Source of the DNA: a virus
Direction: 5' to 3' (one strand)
IMG/VR virus record: IMGVR_UViG_3300009151_005171
Span: 1-34,558 of that record
Length of the DNA: 34,558 nucleotides
In this document: positions 30,893 through 34,558 of the stretch, piece after piece
Numbering within the stretch: position 1 is the first letter of the stretch
How the letters are laid out: every line of letters begins with the position of its first letter
The notes under the pieces: generated by a model
What the model saw: the letters and a program-made list of their open reading frames with translations, nothing else
Databases searched by the model: none
What the model was told of the DNA's origin: nothing
Program-made: the position numbers and the translations under genes

Positions 30893-31537
30893 TTAAAATT
30901 TATATCCAAATGTTTTTATGTCAGTGGCATGTAACTTAGCGACAAAATTTTTAATTTCATCTGTGTAATACGGATAATAATCTAAAGTTGGAAAATTAAA
31001 ATTAAAAGGCTCGTGATCTGTTAGACAAAAATAATCAATTAATGGTTGAGTATCTTCGGCTGCATACTCGCCGCGAACTATGTATTCAACTTGAGTTCTG
31101 CATCCGTTATTGAAATTATAACTTAACCAATTCATTTGTGGTTTTAAAAAATCACAAAAACACCAGTTTTGATCTTCGCTAATTTTAGCTAACAATCTAT
31201 TTAAATTACGTGCAACTTTGCCTGTTTCGATTGTTTCTTTAATACTTATATCAATAGACGACAGGGTGTCAGGGTCATATTCTAATATTTTAATATACCT
31301 ATAAATAAATCGAGCCCATGGATTCATTACAACACCAATGGTTGAAATTCCAGGATACAGTTCATGAACTTCCTTAAGATTTAACCTTCCGCTTTCAATT
31401 TCGTAATCTTGTATTAGTCTCAATCTTGCAACTTCGTTTTTAGTTAACCATTCATGTAGCGGCCATGCGTAATATACACTCATCTGAGGTGCAATAATTG
31501 TAAAGAATGAATCATCAGTTTTGTAAGTAGTTGACAT
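30893..31537 (-). CDS. Sulfotransferase-2-like protein, copy 2
   Basis: The 214-residue protein is about half identical by eye to the downstream gene, sharing TYKTDDS, PQM..YYAWPLHEW, IQDYEIE, VMNPWARFIY, ETIETGKV, PQMNWLSY, YI.RGE.AA, YFCL and DIKTFGY. It shows the same family ending (YYTDEIKNFVAKLHATDIKTFGYKF contains the typical Di..FgY) and the same altered N-terminal loop (IIAPQMSVYYAWP). The consistent change in both copies implies a functional subfamily rather than random loss. Its ATG lies one base past the TAG of the upstream conserved gene, so it should be translated right after it. A glycan-directed transferase is the likely role, not proven. Confidence 0.65.
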   Translation of the reverse strand: MSTTYKTDDSFFTIIAPQMSVYYAWPLHEWLTKNEVARLRLIQDYEIESGRLNLKEVHELYPGISTIGVVMNPWARFIYRYIKILEYDPDTLSSIDISIKETIETGKVARNLNRLLAKISEDQNWCFCDFLKPQMNWLSYNFNNGCRTQVEYIVRGEYAAEDTQPLIDYFCLTDHEPFNFNFPTLDYYPYYTDEIKNFVAKLHATDIKTFGYKF

Positions 31538-31538
31538 A

Positions 31539-32366
31539 CTAAGTCCAAAGGTAATTGCGAACTTTAATAAGTCTAATCATCATTTCTTCGTCTTGTGTTT
31601 CATGAAACTCTTCAATTTCAGCCGAAAGATCTCTCAGTGGTTTTGCTTCTGCGCGTTCTTCTTCGGTTTCGTCATGTGCTAAGATGTCACCATGGTTTTC
31701 ACGCATGCGATCGTAATATGCACTTAGACCTGATTCTTCCATGGGCTCTGAACGATTTGGATATTCTACAGTCCACCAGGTATATAAGTCTAATACTTCC
31801 TGAGCTGCAATTGCTTGAGGAGTTAATTTACCATAGTTCTCGTCATCCTCTTCGACTCCCCAGCTTGGGTCATAGGTCAAACTTCTTGCCCAATCTAAGT
31901 AACCAAGTCCGGCTTGTTTACAGCGCCACTCGCGGGTACGACTAAACAACCAGCTCGAAGGTGCATTGTACTTTTGGCTTTCAGATTCGTTCCACCGGAC
32001 ATGGTTCTGTGCTAGTTCAGTTTCGACAAAATCAACAAGCTGGTTAAACAAGCAAGGTAAAAATCTGTATCCTACATCGCACCAATCACCGGGCTTAATA
32101 TCTCTCGAATGTGCAGTTAGCGCATGTGTTTTTGTTACCCATCTGTTGTTAATGTAATATTTCACATTATAGAGTTTATCTGGTATGAACATTATAATAT
32201 TTTGTGCAGTATCAAGGGCATTGTCTGCGATCCAATATCGAAGCGGGTGGTTAGTCTTTGCAAGTTCCTTGATTGCTTTCCACCCCGGGCCAGTTTCAAA
32301 TTCGGGATACGTAGTACCGCGGATCCAATCCGCAAACTCACTGCATGACCAATAGTTACTTCTCAT
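31539..32366 (-). CDS. Conserved-looking phage protein, unknown function (275 aa)
   Basis: The N-terminus MRSNYWSCSEFADWIRGTTY, followed by PGWKAIKELAKTNHPLRYW, is a sequence I believe is widely conserved in T4-like and other large phages, without an assigned role. The middle is Trp- and Tyr-rich (PGDWCDVGYRFLPCLFNQL, SRTREWRCKQAGLGYLDW) and the C-terminal third is strongly acidic (EEDDENYG, HDETEEERAEAK). No signal peptide or catalytic motif is obvious. AAGGATAACAAACAA before the ATG is a slightly distant ribosome site lying inside the end of the pyrophosphatase gene. It belongs by position to the housekeeping genes rather than the glycan island, though only one base separates it from the sulfotransferase-like pair. 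Confidence 0.7.
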   Translation of the reverse strand: MRSNYWSCSEFADWIRGTTYPEFETGPGWKAIKELAKTNHPLRYWIADNALDTAQNIIMFIPDKLYNVKYYINNRWVTKTHALTAHSRDIKPGDWCDVGYRFLPCLFNQLVDFVETELAQNHVRWNESESQKYNAPSSWLFSRTREWRCKQAGLGYLDWARSLTYDPSWGVEEDDENYGKLTPQAIAAQEVLDLYTWWTVEYPNRSEPMEESGLSAYYDRMRENHGDILAHDETEEERAEAKPLRDLSAEIEEFHETQDEEMMIRLIKVRNYLWT

Positions 32367-32373
32367 TTGTTTG

Positions 32374-32748
32374 TTATCCTTGTTTAATTAAAAATTGTTC
32401 AAGTTCAGGAGCTTTCCACCCTTCTGGTTTTAGAATCTTTCCGTCTTCACGTTTACGTACTTTACCTGTCTCTGCGTCAATCTTAGCAAAGTTAGTTGCC
32501 ATTACTTCATTCCATGCACCTTCACCATCTGCACCTAAAGAATGAATAGCACCTATTGTTACAACTAAGATGTCAATTAGTGCATCAAGTTGTTCAATTT
32601 TATCATCTTGATCAAATGCAACAGACAGTTCGTCAACTTCTTCTTTGATTAAGTCTAAGTACATATTATATTGTAATTCGTTGTAATTGTTAACAGTTTG
32701 ATCGCCAGCTACCATAAATTTTTCTTGATCTTTAAATACGTTTAACAT
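32374..32748 (-). CDS. MazG/HisE-type nucleotide pyrophosphohydrolase
   Basis: With the ATG at 32748 (GGAG six bases before it) the protein has 124 residues; a GTG four codons up is also in frame. The all-alpha NTP pyrophosphatase core is visible: KEEVDEL with Glu36, Glu37 and Glu40, then a helix with EQLDALIDILVV supplying Glu52 and Asp55/Asp59, the four-residue acidic set that binds magnesium. The C-terminal NFAKIDAETGKVRKREDG and GWKAPEL stretch is typical of phage MazG/PRA-PH-like proteins. It would hydrolyse nucleoside triphosphates or an alarmone-like nucleotide to the monophosphate. Its start overlaps the stop of the 49-residue gene upstream (TAATG). Confidence 0.82.
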   Translation of the reverse strand: MLNVFKDQEKFMVAGDQTVNNYNELQYNMYLDLIKEEVDELSVAFDQDDKIEQLDALIDILVVTIGAIHSLGADGEGAWNEVMATNFAKIDAETGKVRKREDGKILKPEGWKAPELEQFLIKQG

Positions 32749-32897
32749 TAAGCACTCCACATTTTAATTGGCCAAAACACCATGCGATTTGTCCATGACA
32801 CTATACTTCCAGCATCGTCGTCATTACCAAATGATAACGTTGCAAACGTTGCACCTGTTATGTAGTACGGTACAACTATAAATATTAAAATTTCCAT
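32748..32897 (-). CDS. 49-residue hydrophobic/membrane peptide
   Basis: This short frame fills what would otherwise be a gap. It starts at ATG 32897 after a good AGGGGAAATGTA ribosome site and ends in a TAA that overlaps the next ATG (TAATG). The peptide starts MEILIFIVVPYYITGATFAT, a single hydrophobic segment, then SFGNDDDAGSIVSWTNRMVF and WPIKMWSA. One N-terminal membrane helix with a polar, Trp-containing tail is the natural reading. Coupled start and stop and the ribosome site support a real gene. It does not resemble a family I know; a small inner-membrane modifier of the host is a guess. Confidence 0.7.
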   Translation of the reverse strand: MEILIFIVVPYYITGATFATLSFGNDDDAGSIVSWTNRMVFWPIKMWSA

Positions 32898-32919
32898 TAC
32901 ATTTCCCCTTGTTTGATAT

Positions 32920-33186
32920 TTAATTTAATGTGTCGTCTGACCAGCGTAAAATGAACCATGTCATATCTTGTTCACTTTCAAAGGCCCAGGTATCGCAGCT
33001 AACAAAGAACTTTCCTTTACAGTTTTCTTTAGCCCATGATTCCATTTCATCGTTAGTTTCGATTAACAACTTTGTGTAACCGAGTTCGAGATGCGCTTCG
33101 ACAATCAGCGCGTTTTGGATATCTCTGTCAATTTCTTTTTGAATTTGTGTGTAAAGTGGATCGTTTAAATCGTCTTCATTGATCAT
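32920..33186 (-). CDS. Small phage protein, unknown function (88 aa)
   Basis: The 88-residue acidic protein begins MINEDDLNDPLYTQIQKEID, with a predicted helix rich in Gln, Asp and Glu, and ends with WAFESEQDMTWFILRW. No Cys-pair metal site, membrane segment or catalytic motif is apparent. It is the first gene below the consensus promoter at 33215-33243, with a leader of about 22 bases that contains no obvious ribosome site. It is followed after 22 bases by the 49-residue membrane peptide gene. Early expression is implied; early T4-like genes of this size are often host-takeover proteins, which is only an analogy here. Confidence 0.65.
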   Translation of the reverse strand: MINEDDLNDPLYTQIQKEIDRDIQNALIVEAHLELGYTKLLIETNDEMESWAKENCKGKFFVSCDTWAFESEQDMTWFILRWSDDTLN

Positions 33187-33214
33187 AATTAGGTGTGTTA
33201 TATAGTGTAGTAGT

Positions 33215-33243
33215 ATTATATATTAAAAATTAAAGAATGTCAA
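33215..33243 (-). promoter_or_regulatory. Consensus sigma70-type promoter for the long minus-strand operon
   Basis: Perfect TTGACA (33238-33243) and TATAAT (33215-33220) on the minus strand are separated by exactly 17 bases. The -10 box ends 28 bases before the ATG at 33186. From here all genes down to 21956 lie on the same strand with gaps under 35 bases and no visible terminator, so the transcript may be about 11 kb. Confidence 0.85.
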
Positions 33244-33282
33244 GAGTAAAGATTATGATACTACCTTACGTTAAATATTAGC

Positions 33283-33837
33283 ATGTATAAATTAATAGAA
33301 TGGTCATCGAATTTAGATTTATCTGAATTTTATAAAAAAGCAGAACAACGTGGGTTTGATAATAATGCTAGTCAATCTGCAATGGTAAATTGTTTTGATA
33401 ACGAAAGACTAGCTAAGATTTGGATACTGTATCAAAACGACCATGCAGTAGGAAGCGTGGCAGCACATAGTTTAGATATTTTAGGTTCGACCTCTTATAG
33501 AATATGCGCAAGGACCTGCTCATTTGCAGAAGCAAGACCGAGTCGCGCACTAATTACAATTAATAGATTGATCCTTGAACATCAAAATTTAACAGCTCAA
33601 TTTTTTATCCCTGCTGCAATCGACTGGTGCGGTAAAACTAGTAATATGTATATTTCAAGCCACCCTAGTAATGTTGGTACTCAACGGCTAGTGCATAACA
33701 TCTATTGTCCTACTCTTGAAAAACACGGAATTTTGACCAAATCGATTGATCTCGAATACCGCGGACACCTCCAAACTTTTTGGAAATTAAATGTTTCAAA
33801 TTTTTTAACAGATTTAGCTAAGTATCCAAGGTGGTAA
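33283..33837 (+). CDS. Unknown phage protein, possibly GNAT-like
   Basis: The 184-residue protein starts at ATG 33283, shortly after the divergent promoter region. KIWILYQNDHAVGSVAAHSL followed by SYRICARTCSFAEARPS has the look of a central beta strand pair and the start of an acyl-CoA loop as in GNAT acetyltransferases, but the Q/R-x-x-G-x-G/A motif is not clearly present, so this is weak. Other stretches (AQFFIPAAIDWCGKTSNMYI, GHLQTFWKLN) give no further clue. No membrane segment or signal peptide is seen. It is a lone plus-strand gene whose end overlaps the zinc-ribbon gene by 20 bases. I see no strong promoter for it; a TATGAT at about 33254 lacks a good -35. Confidence 0.6.
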   Translation: MYKLIEWSSNLDLSEFYKKAEQRGFDNNASQSAMVNCFDNERLAKIWILYQNDHAVGSVAAHSLDILGSTSYRICARTCSFAEARPSRALITINRLILEHQNLTAQFFIPAAIDWCGKTSNMYISSHPSNVGTQRLVHNIYCPTLEKHGILTKSIDLEYRGHLQTFWKLNVSNFLTDLAKYPRW

Positions 33838-34003
33838 CAACCGTAACGCATCCGGTTGGTTTAGGTCGAATATATGGTTTCTTAATAAATTCGATATGAC
33901 AATCTACGCATATAAACATTTCTCTAGATGTAATAATTAACATACCTGCGCCACATTGTGGACACAGGTTTCCTGTTACTGCTTCATATGACTGTGTAGT
34001 CAT
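33818..34003 (-). CDS. Small zinc-ribbon protein (61 aa)
   Basis: The 61-residue protein has a classic pair of knuckles, CPQC at 14-17 and CVDC at 32-35 (GNLCPQCGAGM ... MFICVDCHIEF), forming a rubredoxin-like zinc ribbon, followed by a basic tail (KKPYIRPKP). Such tiny ribbons are common in T4-like phages and may bind nucleic acid or RNA polymerase; no target can be named. Its ATG overlaps the TGA of the DNA ligase gene (ATGA), so it is probably translated by coupling. Its 3' end overlaps the opposite-strand gene by 20 bases. Confidence 0.7.
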   Translation of the reverse strand: MTTQSYEAVTGNLCPQCGAGMLIITSREMFICVDCHIEFIKKPYIRPKPTGCVTVVTTLDT

Positions 34004-34558
34004 TTAGTCTTTCCCATTGCGCTATCAAACTGATCTTTAACTTGTTGTAATGAATCAGCTGTTGTTTTATCTTTTCTAAACTCTACAAATCTTGGTAAGA
34101 ACAAACTGTAAAGTCCATTGCTTGTTGTAGGCGGCATAATATTGTTAGATCTAACTGCCATAATTGTGCCATATAACTCATCTTTACGATTAAAGATGTC
34201 ATTACGTAACTCGTCACTAAATCCTGATACATTAACTTCTAACAATTGATCAGATGTTCTACAAGTAATAGACCCAAACAATGCAGCATTTTTACCATTA
34301 CCTTCTGTAAACGCTACAATTTCTAAATCAACATCTACTTCAAGTTTAAGTTTAACTTGGTCTTTGCTCGTACCGTCACGCCATTTGGCATCTGGGCGTT
34401 TAATAATAGTACCTTCAAGTCCTTGTTCAATTAGTTCAAGATAATGTTTAAATGCTTCTTCCCATGAAAACACTAATTTTGTTTCAATCATTTGTACATG
34501 TTGATAATCAGTTACTGCTTGCGATGCAACTTGATTTTTTAATGGATAGTATCTATCA
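34000..34558 (-). CDS. ATP-dependent DNA ligase, C-terminal part (T4 gp30-like)
   Basis: The frame is open to the right edge (reading DRYYPLKNQVASQ upstream of the first Met at 34491), so this is the C-terminal part of a longer gene. GLEGTIIKRPDAKW is ligase motif IV and DQVKLKLEVDVDLEIV is motif V with its Lys pair, followed by an OB-fold-like segment (ALFGSITCRTSDQLLEVNVSG) and the terminal LPRFVEFRKDKT. The layout fits the T4 gp30 type of phage ligase, which seals nicks during replication, recombination and repair. The adenylated lysine (motif I) lies outside the window. It is followed by the zinc-ribbon gene through an ATGA overlap. Confidence 0.88.
   Translation of the reverse strand, partial: DRYYPLKNQVASQAVTDYQHVQMIETKLVFSWEEAFKHYLELIEQGLEGTIIKRPDAKWRDGTSKDQVKLKLEVDVDLEIVAFTEGNGKNAALFGSITCRTSDQLLEVNVSGFSDELRNDIFNRKDELYGTIMAVRSNNIMPPTTSNGLYSLFLPRFVEFRKDKTTADSLQQVKDQFDSAMGKTK

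Noticed and set aside
33250-33282. Promoter for the plus-strand gene at 33283 (TATGAT near 33254)
   Set aside because: No -35 box better than 3 of 6 matches lies at suitable spacing.
1-34558. tRNA genes, CRISPR arrays, insertion sequences, attachment sites
   Set aside because: Every gap is under 100 bases and none shows a cloverleaf, spaced repeats or inverted ends; repeats seen are within protein-coding sequence.

Overview
The window looks like part of a low-GC, T4-like (myovirus-type) bacteriophage genome, most likely marine and in the broad cyanophage/pelagiphage group. The reasons are tightly packed genes joined by ATGA or TAATG overlaps, tail-fibre-type virion proteins, a T4 gp30-type DNA ligase, and host-like metabolic genes (QueD, phosphomannomutase, UV endonuclease UvsE, MazG-type pyrophosphatase). 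It also has both sigma70-type promoters and T4-late-like octamers. Placement and host are inferred; no search was possible. No gene-free stretch exceeds 100 bases. I saw no tRNA, CRISPR array, insertion sequence or convincing terminator.

Region 1 (1-18337) is mostly structural. Three coupled genes on the minus strand encode a giant 3781-residue virion protein, a 119-residue protein sharing its N-terminal module, and a tail protein running off the left edge that carries a short collagen-like stretch. Next come a plus-strand zinc-finger gene, an early-type operon on the minus strand (queD-like, phosphomannomutase-like, uvsE), a two-helix membrane protein, a 493-residue fibre-like protein and a 412-residue protein of unknown role.

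Region 2 (18334-31537) is an accessory island that looks devoted to glycan or surface chemistry. It holds four members of one glycosyltransferase-like family (one split by a frameshift), three SGNH hydrolases, a radical SAM enzyme, a nucleotide-sugar dehydrogenase, a nucleotidyltransferase-cupin fusion, a short DegT-type aminotransferase, a 2-oxoglutarate oxygenase and two tandem sulfotransferase-like proteins. The oxygenase, aminotransferase and one glycosyltransferase-like gene form a plus-strand cassette inside the minus-strand block.

Region 3 (31539-34558) holds phage housekeeping genes: a conserved unknown, a MazG-type enzyme, a 49-residue membrane peptide, small unknowns, a zinc-ribbon protein and the C-terminal part of DNA ligase.

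Four minus-strand promoters have near-perfect TTGACA/TATAAT boxes, all with exactly 17-base spacers; they precede non-structural genes. Two GATAAATA late-type octamers precede the two large fibre genes. One promoter near 33.2 kb could drive an uninterrupted 14-gene run down to 21956. The best candidate for an undescribed system is the island as a whole. It could build or remodel a sugar-based surface structure on the host (receptor masking) or on the virion.
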